This document shows positions 43,963-54,769 of a DNA stretch of 64,000 nucleotides, piece after piece. This DNA comes from Clostridia bacterium. Its GTDB lineage: Bacteria > Bacillota > Clostridia > Christensenellales > CAG-138. The position numbers were made by a program, and so were the translations under genes. How positions within the stretch are numbered: position 1 is the first letter of the stretch; the number at the start of each line of letters is the position of its first letter. The DNA lies in the NCBI GenBank assembly GCA_016293975.1, contig JAEDCW010000002.1:10831-74830 (forward strand). Reading direction: 5' to 3'. The notes beneath the pieces were generated by a model. That model searched no databases and was not told where the DNA came from. It was given only the letters and a program-made list of their open reading frames with translations.

Positions 43963-45884
43963 GTGCTGTGCTGTTTAGACTTTTTGCTTATAGGTGTCTG
44001 CTTGCCTGTCGTTCTGCTCGGGCGTGAGTTCCGCTCATTTGGCTTTGCGTTTGCTTTATCGGGTTTCTTAGGTTGCCTTACATACGGAGGTATGAGTGCG
44101 TTTTTGCCGAATCCTATAAGGTCATCACGCCCTGCGGTACGCAACGCCTCAGAGACAAGCTTATAATTCTGAGGAAAATAATACTGTATCAATGCCCTCT
44201 GAAGTGCCTTTTCGTGAGCAGACCGCGGCACATAGACAACTTTCATTGTCTTTGGATCGAGCCCGGTATAATACATACAGGTCGATGAGGTGCTCGGCGT
44301 AGGATAAAAGTCCTGTACCTGTTCGATATGCAGATTATGTGACTTAAGGTATTGCGCAAGCTCTATAGCCGCATTTAAGTCACTGCCGGGGTGCGACGAC
44401 ATGAGATAAGGCACGATATACTGATTCATGCCGAGGGACTTGTTGAGCGCAAGATACTTCTGTACGAATCTCTCATCCAGCTCGGAGGAGGGCTTATCCA
44501 TGAGCTTTAGTACCTTGTCGGACACGTGCTCGGGAGCGACCTTAAGTTGCCCGCTGACGTGATACTTTATTATTTCACGCATGAAGGCGTCCGACTTGTC
44601 GTACATCGCATAGTCGTAACGGATACCTGAGCGGATGAATACCTTTTTGACACCGCTTATTTTTCGGAGCTTTCTTAGAAGCTCGATATAGTCGCTGTGG
44701 TCTACAACCAAGTTACGGCAAGGAGAGAATCCAAGACAGCTCTTATCGGGACATACGCCGTATATAGACTGCTTGTCGCAGGCATTTCTTCTGAAGTTTG
44801 CCGTAGGTCCTCCCACGTCGTGTATGTAACCCTTGAAGCCGTCGATTTTAGTCAACAGTTTGGCCTCGTTTACTAACGATTCGTGACTGCGTGAGGATAT
44901 CATCTTGCCTTGATGCATGGTAAGGGCGCAGAATGTACAGCCTCCAAAACAACCCCTGCAGGAAGTGAGCGAAAACTGTATCTCGTCGATTGCGGGTATG
45001 TGTTTCTTATAGCGCGGGTGGGGGAGGCGCATATACGGCAGGTCATAAACTGCGTCGAGTTCCTCTGTGGAAAGGGGCGCGGCGGGCTTATTCTGAAGCA
45101 CATAGACCTTGCCGTGCTTCTGTGCCAGAGTTTTGCCACGAACAGAGTCCTGTTCCCTCTGCTGTATTGCAAATGTTTCTGCGTATTTACGCTTGTCTGC
45201 ACGAACGATATCCACACCAGGCAGTTCTATGCGGTCGATGTCATCTATATTCGATACAGACACACAAGTTCCGCGTACATCCTTGATATCGTCAATGTGC
45301 TCACCGTTTGCGAGCCTGTCTGCGATTTCAACGATTGCGCGTTCACCCATGCTGTAGACGAGTATATCGGCGCCCGAGTCTATAAGAATGCTGTTTTTCA
45401 CAGAATCCGACCAATAATCGTAGTGGGCGAACCTGCGAAGGCTTGCTTCTATGCCGCCGATTATTACAGGGACTCGCTTAAAGGCCTGCTTTATACGGTT
45501 GCAGTACACAATGGTCGCCCTGTCGGGACGCTTGCCTGCGACTCCACCCTCAGTGTAGGCATCATCACTCCTGCGCTTTTTTGCCGAGGTGTAGTGATTC
45601 ACCATGGAATCTATGTTGCCTGCGGTAACGAGAAAAGCGAGTCTCGGCCTGCCAAACACTTCAAACTCTGCGGTTGAATCCCAGGCGGGCTGTGAGATGA
45701 TTGCAACGCTGTAGCCCCTGCTTTGAAGCACTCTTCCGATAATTGCCGCACCAAATGACGGGTGATCTACATAAGCGTCACCGGTGACAAGTATAAAATC
45801 CGGCTGTGATATGCCGAGGCGATTAAGCTCCTCGACAGACATCGGTAAAAAACCGGACATTTTTGAGTTCACATTAGCTTCCAT
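43953..45884 (-). CDS. YgiQ family radical SAM protein
   Basis: Large radical-SAM protein (UPF0313) of unknown substrate. An N-terminal domain carries FLPMSVEELNRLG and VTGDAYVDHPSFG; the iron-sulfur motif is SCRGCFGGCTFCAL near residue 310. Near 375 it has RNACDKQSIYGVCPDKSCL, an extra Cys cluster, and HVSDKVLKLMDKPS matches the family near 470. The C-terminus is basic and low in complexity. The start is uncertain: ATG 45884 is used, but GTG 45872 (after GGAAG) and ATG 45860 are alternatives, and an ATG at 45920 overlaps the likely promoter (TTGAAA 45920-45915, TACAGT 45897-45892). It is divergent from holA. Confidence 0.88.
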   Translation of the reverse strand: MEANVNSKMSGFLPMSVEELNRLGISQPDFILVTGDAYVDHPSFGAAIIGRVLQSRGYSVAIISQPAWDSTAEFEVFGRPRLAFLVTAGNIDSMVNHYTSAKKRRSDDAYTEGGVAGKRPDRATIVYCNRIKQAFKRVPVIIGGIEASLRRFAHYDYWSDSVKNSILIDSGADILVYSMGERAIVEIADRLANGEHIDDIKDVRGTCVSVSNIDDIDRIELPGVDIVRADKRKYAETFAIQQREQDSVRGKTLAQKHGKVYVLQNKPAAPLSTEELDAVYDLPYMRLPHPRYKKHIPAIDEIQFSLTSCRGCFGGCTFCALTMHQGKMISSRSHESLVNEAKLLTKIDGFKGYIHDVGGPTANFRRNACDKQSIYGVCPDKSCLGFSPCRNLVVDHSDYIELLRKLRKISGVKKVFIRSGIRYDYAMYDKSDAFMREIIKYHVSGQLKVAPEHVSDKVLKLMDKPSSELDERFVQKYLALNKSLGMNQYIVPYLMSSHPGSDLNAAIELAQYLKSHNLHIEQVQDFYPTPSTSSTCMYYTGLDPKTMKVVYVPRSAHEKALQRALIQYYFPQNYKLVSEALRTAGRDDLIGFGKNALIPPYVRQPKKPDKANAKPNERNSRPSRTTGKQTPISKKSKQHSTKK

Positions 45885-45933
45885 ACAGCTAACTGTACCG
45901 CAAAAGCACGATGATTTCAATGAGGAAATATGG

Positions 45934-45939
45934 TATAAT
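45934..45939 (+). promoter_or_regulatory. -10 box of holA, close to the start codon
   Basis: A perfect TATAAT ends 7 bases before the holA ATG (45947), with only a weak -35 (ATGATT, 17-base spacer). Transcription would then start at or next to the ATG, giving a leaderless message. Confidence 0.45.
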
Positions 45940-45946
45940 CAATTAA

Positions 45947-47011
45947 ATGGACTACAAGGAACTGTTCAGCCTAATAAAAGCTAACGAGCTATCGGGCGCA
46001 TACGTGTTTCACGGCGAAGAGGAATTCACAAAGAACCGTGCGCTCGATGATTTGCGTGCGCTTATTGAGCCATCGTCAAGGAGCATGAACATACAGGAAT
46101 ACACCTCTGCAAATGCGGACGCCATAATTACAGCATGCAACACATATCCATTCCTGTCGGACTTAAGGCTCGTGATTGCAAAGAGCATGCCCGATGCCGA
46201 TTCCGCGCGGCAGATTCTCGGTTTTTTGCCTCAAATGCCCCAAACTACTCTGCTTGTGTTTACGGTTAGGGGCAAGTACGAAACGAAGAAGCCTACGAGA
46301 AAGAAATCTACACAGGCCGCTAAGGTTCAGAAGACCGAAAAACCGAGGGATACCGTGGATTTTTTTGCCGAGATGGAGAAAAGCGGCAGAGTATGCGAGT
46401 TTAACAGGCTTCCCGAAGCCGATTTGGTTAAGTGGATTGTCAGAGAGTGCTCTTCGTACAATGTGGGTATAGGCAAGAACGAAGCAATTACGATAGTAAA
46501 CAGGGTAGGACACGACCTGACATCGCTTAGAAACGAGCTGCACAAAGCGATATTCTATGTCGGCGAGGGAAATGTGATAGGTATTGCCGCCATAAATCAA
46601 TGCATATCGCCCAATGTAGAGTACAGGGTATTTGATATGCTGGATTATTTCTTAAAAGGAAAACCCAAGGACGGTTTTGCCGCACTCGACGCCCTGTTTG
46701 AGAATACGGCGGAGGTTGTAGGTGTATCGATGTATCTGGCAAAGCAGTTCAGGCTGATGCTGAGAGCTCGTGTGCTTATAGACAGAAGCGTGCCGAGGCA
46801 GAGGGCGGTCGAACAGCTCGGAGGTAATCCATATGCTACAGGCAAGGCTTACGATGCCGCAAAGCGCTTTGGCATAGCTGAGCTTACTGATGCGGCACAG
46901 GATTTTTCAAATCTGATGTATCTGCAGATAAGCGGGTACGCAAAGATTAACGATTTGATCAGCCGTGCGATAACAAAGCATCTGGTCGTGAAAGGAGATA
47001 ATTGTGGATAA
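45947..47011 (+). CDS. holA: DNA polymerase III subunit delta
   Basis: Clamp-loader subunit that opens the sliding clamp. AYVFHGEEEFTKNRALDDL near residue 19 is the N-terminal AAA+-like motif. A basic lysine-rich loop (KKPTRKKSTQAAK) sits near 110, longer than usual. NVEYRVFDMLDYFLKG near 223 and GNPYATGKAYDAAKRF near 290 match the C-terminal collar domain. The protein has 354 residues. There is no ribosome site at a useful distance from the ATG, and the -10 box is only 7 bases away, so the message may be leaderless. Its last 8 bases overlap the start of the HIT gene. Confidence 0.93.
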   Translation: MDYKELFSLIKANELSGAYVFHGEEEFTKNRALDDLRALIEPSSRSMNIQEYTSANADAIITACNTYPFLSDLRLVIAKSMPDADSARQILGFLPQMPQTTLLVFTVRGKYETKKPTRKKSTQAAKVQKTEKPRDTVDFFAEMEKSGRVCEFNRLPEADLVKWIVRECSSYNVGIGKNEAITIVNRVGHDLTSLRNELHKAIFYVGEGNVIGIAAINQCISPNVEYRVFDMLDYFLKGKPKDGFAALDALFENTAEVVGVSMYLAKQFRLMLRARVLIDRSVPRQRAVEQLGGNPYATGKAYDAAKRFGIAELTDAAQDFSNLMYLQISGYAKINDLISRAITKHLVVKGDNCG

Positions 47012-47339
47012 TTGTGTTTTCTGTATGATAGCTGAGGGCAAAATCGGCTGTAAGAAAGTATATGAGGACGATACTGTCATAGCCTTCCATGATATTGAAC
47101 CTCAGGCTCCCGTACACGTGCTCGTCATACCGAAACGGCATACGCAGAGCATACTCACAGCAGATAAGGAACTGATGGGTCATATGCTCGACGTGTGCGC
47201 AAAGCTCTCAAAGGAGTTGGAAATCGACGAGAGTGGCTTTAGAGTAGTAATGAATACCGGAGAGCACGGAAATCAATCCGTACCGCACCTGCATATGCAT
47301 ATACTTGGCGGCAGGTCGATGCAGTGGCCTCCGGGCTAA
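47004..47339 (+). CDS. HIT family protein (HinT-like)
   Basis: Histidine-triad nucleotide hydrolase of 111 residues. The catalytic triad is HLHMHILGG near residue 97; VLVIPKRHTQSIL near 45 and FHDIEPQAPVHV near 28 are conserved. Relatives hydrolyse adenosine phosphoramidates such as AMP-lysine. CVFC near residue 4 and a later Cys may bind zinc, as in HinT relatives. It starts with GTG inside the end of holA, behind AAAGGAG, so the two are coupled. It ends with the usual WPPG. Confidence 0.93.
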   Translation: MDNCVFCMIAEGKIGCKKVYEDDTVIAFHDIEPQAPVHVLVIPKRHTQSILTADKELMGHMLDVCAKLSKELEIDESGFRVVMNTGEHGNQSVPHLHMHILGGRSMQWPPG

Positions 47340-47387
47340 TATATTTTGGGTTTCTCGGAAATTGGGCGTACTTTCCTACTTTGTCTA

Positions 47388-47416
47388 TTGACTTATGTCA
47401 CCGGAACAATTATAAT
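47388..47416 (+). promoter_or_regulatory. Sigma-A promoter of rpsU
   Basis: TTGACT at 47388-47393 and perfect TATAAT at 47411-47416, 17-base spacer; a leader of about 70 bases follows. Confidence 0.75.
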
Positions 47417-47493
47417 ACTGCTGTTGTTTTATTATGTCCTAATGCTCAAATATCGGCTTGTTCGATGTTGCATCAGAGGGGAGGGATAAGTTA

Positions 47494-47661
47494 ATGGAAA
47501 TTCGTGTTGGCGAAAATGAAACCCTTGAGAGTGCTCTTAAGAGGTGGAAGCGTAAGTGCGCACGTTCTGGCGTCATGGCAGAGGTCCGCAGACGCGAGCA
47601 TTATGAGAAGCCCAGCGTAAGGCGTAGGAAAAAGGCCGAAGTTGCGAGAAAGCGTAAATAA
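47494..47661 (+). CDS. rpsU: Ribosomal protein bS21
   Basis: Small-subunit protein next to the anti-Shine-Dalgarno end of 16S rRNA; it aids initiation. It has 55 residues, with [19 protein letters not shown] near the N-terminus and a very basic tail ([17 protein letters not shown]). GGGGAGGGAT precedes the ATG at 47494; a longer in-frame start at 47458 lacks a site. Its own promoter lies about 80 bases upstream and a perfect hairpin terminator 85 bases downstream. Confidence 0.95.
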   Translation: MEIRVGENETLESALKRWKRKCARSGVMAEVRRREHYEKPSVRRRKKAEVARKRK

Positions 47662-47746
47662 GTCATGTCTGTTGTGAGTTTAGAACTCAATGTCTATAGT
47701 TGGTTTACGAACCGCTGATGTATTGCATGGACTTATAATGAACAAA

Positions 47747-47774
47747 AACCCGTTGCGTGACAACGGGTTCTTTT
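47747..47774 (+). terminator. Terminator of rpsU
   Basis: A perfect 9-base stem AACCCGTTG / CAACGGGTT with a 5-base loop, then CTTTTG. It lies at the left edge of the IS remnant. Confidence 0.75.
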
Positions 47775-47789
47775 GTTGTACAATGAAAA

Positions 47790-48441
47790 GAAGCTGCTAA
47801 GCAGGTGGTTCAAAAGAGTCTTTTGCCGATGAGAAAAAACAACTATGATAAAATGCAAAAGGTCTGCCAGCCAGGAGCAAAAACATGGGAGGTCAATCAT
47901 GAAAATCGACGCAAGCAGTACAGCACACAACACGGAATTGCAAATATCACATAGTATTTGCACCGAAACATAGGCGTCAAGTAATCTACGGCAAGATAAA
48001 AGCAGATACAGGACGAATACGGAAGGAACTATGTGGATCGAAAGGAATAGTAACGATACCACCAAAGATAGCGGCAACAAGCTTTAAGGGATACTTAAAA
48101 GGAAGTGGCAATACAATGCTGTATGAGCACTTCGGCGAGTTGAAGTACAAGCATAGGAGCAGAGAATTCTGGTGTACAGGATATTACGTATTTACAGTAG
48201 GAAAGAACAAAAGGTAATAGCAGAATGCATACGGAATCAATCATAAGAAGATTTAAAGTATAAACAATGAACACAAAGAATTGGCAGACCCGTTTATGCT
48301 GAGCCTGTTAAGGCAAAAAACAACCGATTTAGCGGTAGCAAAGAGACAGCTTGCGGTTGGCAGATTATTCGGTGGGCTTTAAGCGCCGCCGCTAACAGCA
48401 GCTTACAGCCACAGAGTAAACCACCCCTTGGAAGGGTGGTT
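47790..48441 (+). mobile_element. Decayed IS200/IS605-like element, copy B
   Basis: Together with its flanks this fills about 800 bases between rpsU and mtaB. The left side carries GTGGTTCA as in copy A, and the right end a hairpin AACCACCC / GGGTGGTT with a 7-base loop (48419-48441) that may also end the minus-strand mtaB transcript. The interior is a broken Y1 transposase related to copy A: the stretch from ATACCACCAAAGATAGCGG onwards is nearly identical in both. The left boundary is approximate. Confidence 0.6.
47899..48250 (+). pseudogene. IS200-type Y1 transposase remnant with lost catalytic residues
   Basis: In the frame of the family one reads CKYHIVFAPKHRRQVIYGKIK from about 47940, then RILRKLCGSKGIVT-like residues, then directly IPPKIAATSFKGYLKG. 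Compared with copy A, a block of about 48 bases coding for VEAEVCPDHIHMLV is missing, which removes the metal-binding HUH motif. Later TMLYEHFGELKYKHRSREFWC and GYYVFTVGKN are well preserved. The catalytic tyrosine codon is TGC (48226-48228), giving IAECIRNQ. An early frameshift (near 47930) separates the N-terminus. Two independent losses make it certainly inactive. Confidence 0.82.
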
Positions 48442-48463
48442 GTTGTAGTGTAAGCCATCACTG

Positions 48464-49759
48464 TTACTGGGCTAGTCGTGCTATTATCTCATTTCCTACG
48501 ACGGTAACAAGCTTGCATGCTTGAATTGTGCCGCACAGAGAATCGTCTATACAGGGGAGCTTGACGCGCATATAATTTCCGGTATATCCAACGGCGAAAC
48601 CATCCTCGCATGTCTCAAATAATACGCCTTGTATGTCGCCTATAAAGCGGGAAAGGAACGCCTGTTCAAGCTCGTCTGCCTTGACGATGAGCTGTTTTGC
48701 CCGCTCATGCTTTACGCTGTTTCTTATCTGGTTGGGCATTTTTGCGGCCACAGTACCCGAACGCCTTGAATACGGGAATATATGTATGCGTGCAAAGCCT
48801 ATTTTCTCGGCAAACTCAAGCGTTTCATTGAATTCCTCGTCTGTTTCGCCGGGGAAGCCCACAATTATGTCAGTTGTTATCGCCGCATCAGGCATATAGC
48901 GCCTCAAGAGCTCACAACACTCGGTATAGTTGGATGTAGTGTAGCGCCTTCGCATACGCGCGAGCACCGTATCAGAACCGCTTTGGAGCGACAGATGAAA
49001 CTGATGACATATACGCCTGTTTTCCGCAAGTCCATTGACAAACTCCTCGGAAAGGAGCTGAGGTTCGAGCGAACCGAGACGAATCCTCTCAATGCCGTCA
49101 AGTCCGTCGAAAAGTCTGAACACGTCAAACAGGTCGGTACCGTCGTGTAATTCTTTGCCGAAAGACATCAAGTGTATGCCCGTCAGTACAACTTCCTTGA
49201 AACCCGAAGCTTCGAGCTTAACGAGTTCCTCGCGTATGTTCTCGAGGGACCTGCTCCTTATGTTGCCACGAACGTAGGGGATAGCGCAATAAGTACAAAA
49301 GCGGTCACAGCCGTCCTGGATCTTAAGATGTGCCCTTGTGCGTCCCTCGTGCGTGGCGGATATGTTCTCAAAGCTTAAATTGTGAAGAGGCTTTACGGCG
49401 TTTGTTACACTTTTCGAACCGTCAAAAAGTGCCTCGGTAAGCTTTACTATCTGTTTTCTTTCGGACGTGCCCGCAACCAAAGATACACCGGGGATGGAAA
49501 GCACCTCTTCGGATGCCCTCTGTGCATAACAGCCTACGACTATTATCTTGGCATCGGGGGAAAGTTCGTGGGCTCGCGAAATCATCTGTCTTGACTTTTT
49601 GTCGGCTACCTGCGTGACCGTGCAGGTGTTTATAACATAAACATCCGCGGGCGCAGCAAACGGGACCTCCTTATGGCCTGCGGCCTCGAACAGCTCACGC
49701 ATAGTCTGTGTGTCATATTGGTTGACCTTGCAACCCAGAGTATAGAAAGCAATGTTCAT
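48464..49759 (-). CDS. mtaB: tRNA (N6-threonylcarbamoyladenosine37-C2) methylthiotransferase MtaB
   Basis: Radical-SAM enzyme that adds the methylthio group to t6A37 of tRNAs reading ANN codons. The N-terminal UPF0004 domain begins FYTLGCKVNQYDTQTM with its cluster cysteines (CKVNQ near 10, INTCTVT near 46, VVGCYAQR near 77). The radical-SAM motif is DGCDRFCTYCAIPYVRG near 149. The C-terminal TRAM domain follows the stretch ALFEKHERAK-like KHERAKQLIVKADELEQ. It has 431 residues; GCKVNQ places it with MtaB rather than MiaB or RimO. It lies one base after rsmE, completing prmA-rsmE-mtaB. Confidence 0.94.
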   Translation of the reverse strand: MNIAFYTLGCKVNQYDTQTMRELFEAAGHKEVPFAAPADVYVINTCTVTQVADKKSRQMISRAHELSPDAKIIVVGCYAQRASEEVLSIPGVSLVAGTSERKQIVKLTEALFDGSKSVTNAVKPLHNLSFENISATHEGRTRAHLKIQDGCDRFCTYCAIPYVRGNIRSRSLENIREELVKLEASGFKEVVLTGIHLMSFGKELHDGTDLFDVFRLFDGLDGIERIRLGSLEPQLLSEEFVNGLAENRRICHQFHLSLQSGSDTVLARMRRRYTTSNYTECCELLRRYMPDAAITTDIIVGFPGETDEEFNETLEFAEKIGFARIHIFPYSRRSGTVAAKMPNQIRNSVKHERAKQLIVKADELEQAFLSRFIGDIQGVLFETCEDGFAVGYTGNYMRVKLPCIDDSLCGTIQACKLVTVVGNEIIARLAQ

Positions 49760-49760
49760 G

Positions 49761-50489
49761 TTACAGTTCCAATTCGTAATTAATCATTGCAAGCATGGCC
49801 ATCCCTGCCGTTTCGGTCCTGAGTATTCTTGTACCGAGCGATACAGAGTATGATCCGTTTGCGGTAAGCCAGCTCACTTCATCGGGCGCAAACCCACCTT
49901 CGGGGCCTACGATTATTGCGATATTCTTAGGATGAGTGACCGCTTTGAGCACATCTTTAAGCGTTTTGCCGGACTCGGATTCGTAGGCAAGAATCACAAT
50001 GTCATAATTGCTCAAATCAAGCTTATTTAGCCGTGTCACAGGCAGAATCTCAGGAAGTATACCGCGTTTTGATTGCTTTGCGGCCTCATATGCCACCCGA
50101 GACATGCGTATACGCTTGGATTCGGAATCGCGCTTGTCGAGCTTTATAACACAGCGCTCCGATTCTACAGGGCAAATCGCAAATACTCCGAGCTCCACTG
50201 ACTTTTGTATTATAGTCTCAAGTTTCGCCGCTTTTGGCAGACACTGAAACAGAGTTACTTGATACTTGGATTCGGTGGGAGAGGGGAAATGTTTAAGTAG
50301 CTTCAGCGATACGCAATCCTTGTTGATTTTGCTTATCTCGGCGATGTAGTCGTTACACTGTCCGTCGCAGAGTTCAATCGTATCGCCGATGGAAAGCCTT
50401 AGCACCTTGGATATATGCGCCACGTCATTTCCAACTATCTTGGCAGTTTCCTCGCCTATAAGTTCGGCCGGTGTGAAGAATCTGTTCAT
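49761..50489 (-). CDS. rsmE: 16S rRNA m3U1498 methyltransferase RsmE
   Basis: SPOUT-class methyltransferase that modifies U1498 in the decoding region of 16S rRNA. MNRFFTPAE at the start leads a PUA-like N-terminal domain (DVAHISKVLRLSIGDTIELCDG region). The trefoil-knot SAM site is IAIIVGPEGGFAPDE near residue 183 and SLGTRILRTETAGMAML near 213. The protein has 242 residues. I start at 50489, which overlaps the prmA stop by 4 bases (ATGA) and has AAAGG upstream. prmA-rsmE is the usual Firmicute order downstream of dnaJ. Confidence 0.95.
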   Translation of the reverse strand: MNRFFTPAELIGEETAKIVGNDVAHISKVLRLSIGDTIELCDGQCNDYIAEISKINKDCVSLKLLKHFPSPTESKYQVTLFQCLPKAAKLETIIQKSVELGVFAICPVESERCVIKLDKRDSESKRIRMSRVAYEAAKQSKRGILPEILPVTRLNKLDLSNYDIVILAYESESGKTLKDVLKAVTHPKNIAIIVGPEGGFAPDEVSWLTANGSYSVSLGTRILRTETAGMAMLAMINYELEL

Positions 50490-51448
50490 ATTGCCTTTGC
50501 CGAGAGTGCGACCCATTCACCGCTTATTCGTTCATCTATTATCTCAAAACCGGACGCCTCAAACGCCTGCTTGACCTCTTCGAGACGGTCGAGAATTATA
50601 CCGGAGGCGATGTAAATGCCATCGGGGGTGAGAAAGTCACGCACCAGTGGCGTAAGCGGAATTATGACTGAGGCGACTATGTTTGCCGTTACCATGTCAT
50701 AGTGTGTTTGGCGAATGCTCTCCTGCAGGTTAGTATCCTCAAGTATATTGGCTACGAGAATCTTATACTCGTCTCCAAGTCCGTTCATATCGGCGTTATC
50801 TCTGGCGATTGAGTCGACAATTGGGTCTATGTCTACGGCAAGCGCATGTGAGGCTCCCAAAAGCACAGCCGCTATAGAGAGTATGCCGCTCCCACAGCCG
50901 AGGTCGAGTATTGACATATCGTCGCACACATACTTTTCGACCATCTCAAGGCATAGTCTCGTAGTGTTGTGAGTACCCGTACCAAACGCCATACCCGGGT
51001 CGAGCTTTAGGACTTTCCTGTCGGTATCTCCAGCATTTTCCCACGAGGGGCATACGAGAAGTTTTTCGCCAATGCAGAGCGGTTTATAGTATGCCTTCCA
51101 GTTGTTCGCCCAGTCCTCTTCTTTTAAATTATGGACTTTAATCTCAAGCGAACCCATATCGATACCAATATCCATTCCCTTGAGCTCCTCGATAGCGGGG
51201 AATATCGAATCTATCAGGGACTTGTTTTCGGGCAAATCTGCGATGTATGCGGCCACACACGGTGTTTTGTCGCCGTTAATCTCTTCAGGGTCGGCATAGT
51301 CCCAGAACTCTGCGGCGTCATGGAGGTACGAATCTATGGCTTCGATACCCTCGTCAATCTCAGCCTGGGTTATTCCTAGAGCGTCGAGCCGTCCGAGCAC
51401 GATATCGAGACCTTCAATAGTTGTATAAATCGAAATCTTCTTCCACAT
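50486..51448 (-). CDS. prmA: Ribosomal protein L11 methyltransferase PrmA
   Basis: Trimethylates uL11. An N-terminal substrate-binding domain of about 120 residues (DWANNWKAYYKPLCIGEKL near 110) is followed by a class I methyltransferase fold: GMAFGTGTHNTTRLCL near 151, SAM-binding LDLGCGSGILSIAA near 180, HALAVDIDPIVDSIARDNA near 199, and TANIVASVIIPL near 250. It has 320 residues. It begins about 200 bases downstream of dnaJ beyond a terminator-like hairpin, so it may have its own promoter; I did not find a convincing one. Confidence 0.95.
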   Translation of the reverse strand: MWKKISIYTTIEGLDIVLGRLDALGITQAEIDEGIEAIDSYLHDAAEFWDYADPEEINGDKTPCVAAYIADLPENKSLIDSIFPAIEELKGMDIGIDMGSLEIKVHNLKEEDWANNWKAYYKPLCIGEKLLVCPSWENAGDTDRKVLKLDPGMAFGTGTHNTTRLCLEMVEKYVCDDMSILDLGCGSGILSIAAVLLGASHALAVDIDPIVDSIARDNADMNGLGDEYKILVANILEDTNLQESIRQTHYDMVTANIVASVIIPLTPLVRDFLTPDGIYIASGIILDRLEEVKQAFEASGFEIIDERISGEWVALSAKAI

Positions 51449-51574
51449 AAAAAAACTCCTATACTTACTGCTTTAGATAATAGTATAATTTGGCGTTTTA
51501 GGCAACCTCGGAAAAAGAAAGGGAAGATGCATATGGGAAACTGCTGTGGGTGAACTCATCTTATTTGCACAACA

Positions 51575-51604
51575 AAACAGCTTCTCGCATGTAAAAAGCT
51601 GTTT
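51575..51604 (-). terminator. Hairpin downstream of dnaJ
   Basis: A perfect 9-base inverted repeat AAACAGCTT / AAGCTGTTT with a 12-base loop, followed on the minus strand by TGTTG. It probably ends or weakens transcription between dnaJ and prmA. Confidence 0.55.
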
Positions 51605-51648
51605 GTTTGATTCATATTTGAGGGCAAAGCGCTTGCTTTACAATGGGT

Positions 51649-52782
51649 TTAGCGCTTCTTGAAAATCTTACGCTTTTCCGCATGTGCCGGTTTACCTTCG
51701 CCCAAGGATTCGCTGAGCTTTTGAACGAGCTCTATTTGTTCTGCTGTAAGCTTCTTCGGAATCTCAACATTTGTATGTACATACATATCGCCCTTAAACG
51801 AGCTGTTGGGCTTTGATACGCCCTGACCCTTAAGTCTGAATGTCGTACCGGGCTGAGTACCAACAGGTATCGTGTGCTTTACCTTGCCGTTGATGGTATC
51901 AAGATCGATAGTGCCACCGAGCATTGCAAGAGTTGCGGATATCGTGATGTCGACATGTATATCCGAGCCTTTTCTTATGAATGTCTTATGCGGCTTGACT
52001 GTGAGCTTAATGTACAGGTCGCCTTTGGGTCCGCCTCTGAGACCGTCCTCGCCTTCACCTCTTACTGTTAGAGTATCTCCCGTATCGACGCCGGCAGGTA
52101 TGTTTACGGTGATTTTGCGAGACGCTCTGACTCTGCCACTGCCACGGCAATCGCTGCAGGGGGTCTCTATGATCTTACCTGTGCCGCCGCAGGATTCACA
52201 CGGGCGCACAGTCGACATGACGCCCATAATGGTCTGCTGCCTTACACGCACCTGTCCGCTGCCTCCACAAGTGGTACAGGTCTTCGCTTCGGTGCCGGGT
52301 TTTGCACCGCTACCATGGCATGTCTGACAGTTTTCCTCGCGATTTATAGTGATTTCCTTCTTAGTTCCGAATACAGCTTCTTCGAATGTGATTGTAAGCC
52401 TATAGCCAACATCATCTCCGGCTACAGGACCTGTGCGACTCTGCTGAGAACCGCTAAAGCCACCGCCAAAGAATGAGCCGAATATATCTGCAAAGTCCCC
52501 AAAGCCGGTTGTGGTGTAAGCACCGCCGTAACCGCCCGATGCACCTGCCGATGGGTCAAATGCGGCATGACCGAACTGGTCGTACTGTGCACGCTTCTGA
52601 GGATCGCTGAGCACATTGTACGCCTCATTAACTTCCTTGAACTTGGCTTCAGCTTCGGTATCATTAGGATGCAGGTCCGGATGATACTTCTTGGCAGCCT
52701 GCCTGAAAGCGCTCTTTAATTCTGCATCGGTTGCGGTCTTCTGAACACCGAGGACCTCATAATAATCTCTTTTTGTTGCCAC
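51649..52782 (-). CDS. dnaJ: Chaperone DnaJ
   Basis: Hsp40 co-chaperone that stimulates DnaK ATPase and hands over substrates. The J domain (residues 5-68) has the YHPDLHPND motif with the key HPD. A Gly/Phe-rich linker follows (GGYGGAYTTTGFGDFADIF region). Four zinc-binding CxxCxGxG repeats are intact: CQTCHGSG, CTTCGGSG, CESCGGTG and CSDCRGSG. The C-terminal substrate-binding domains complete a 377-residue protein. It is the last of the hrcA-grpE-dnaK-dnaJ set, 108 bases after dnaK, with two hairpins in that gap. Confidence 0.98.
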   Translation of the reverse strand: MATKRDYYEVLGVQKTATDAELKSAFRQAAKKYHPDLHPNDTEAEAKFKEVNEAYNVLSDPQKRAQYDQFGHAAFDPSAGASGGYGGAYTTTGFGDFADIFGSFFGGGFSGSQQSRTGPVAGDDVGYRLTITFEEAVFGTKKEITINREENCQTCHGSGAKPGTEAKTCTTCGGSGQVRVRQQTIMGVMSTVRPCESCGGTGKIIETPCSDCRGSGRVRASRKITVNIPAGVDTGDTLTVRGEGEDGLRGGPKGDLYIKLTVKPHKTFIRKGSDIHVDITISATLAMLGGTIDLDTINGKVKHTIPVGTQPGTTFRLKGQGVSKPNSSFKGDMYVHTNVEIPKKLTAEQIELVQKLSESLGEGKPAHAEKRKIFKKR

Positions 52783-52811
52783 TTCCCCAAAACTCCTAAA
52801 CTTAGCAAACA

Positions 52812-52879
52812 GGCGTAATCGCTACGCCCCGTTGCATGAATATTATTTGGTAGGCGGTGGGGCTACCTGCCTCACCGCC
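52812..52879 (-). other. Two RNA hairpins between dnaK and dnaJ
   Basis: GGCGGTG (52853-52859) pairs with CACCGCC (52873-52879), with an inner GGC/GCC helix, and GGCGTA (52812-52817) pairs with TACGCC (52823-52828). Neither has a T tract. They may protect or process the dnaK mRNA so that DnaK and DnaJ are made in different amounts. Confidence 0.5.
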
Positions 52880-52890
52880 GTGTAATTCTA

Positions 52891-54747
<1,857 letters not shown>

Positions 54748-54769
54748 TTATCTACTATTTATTGCTATA

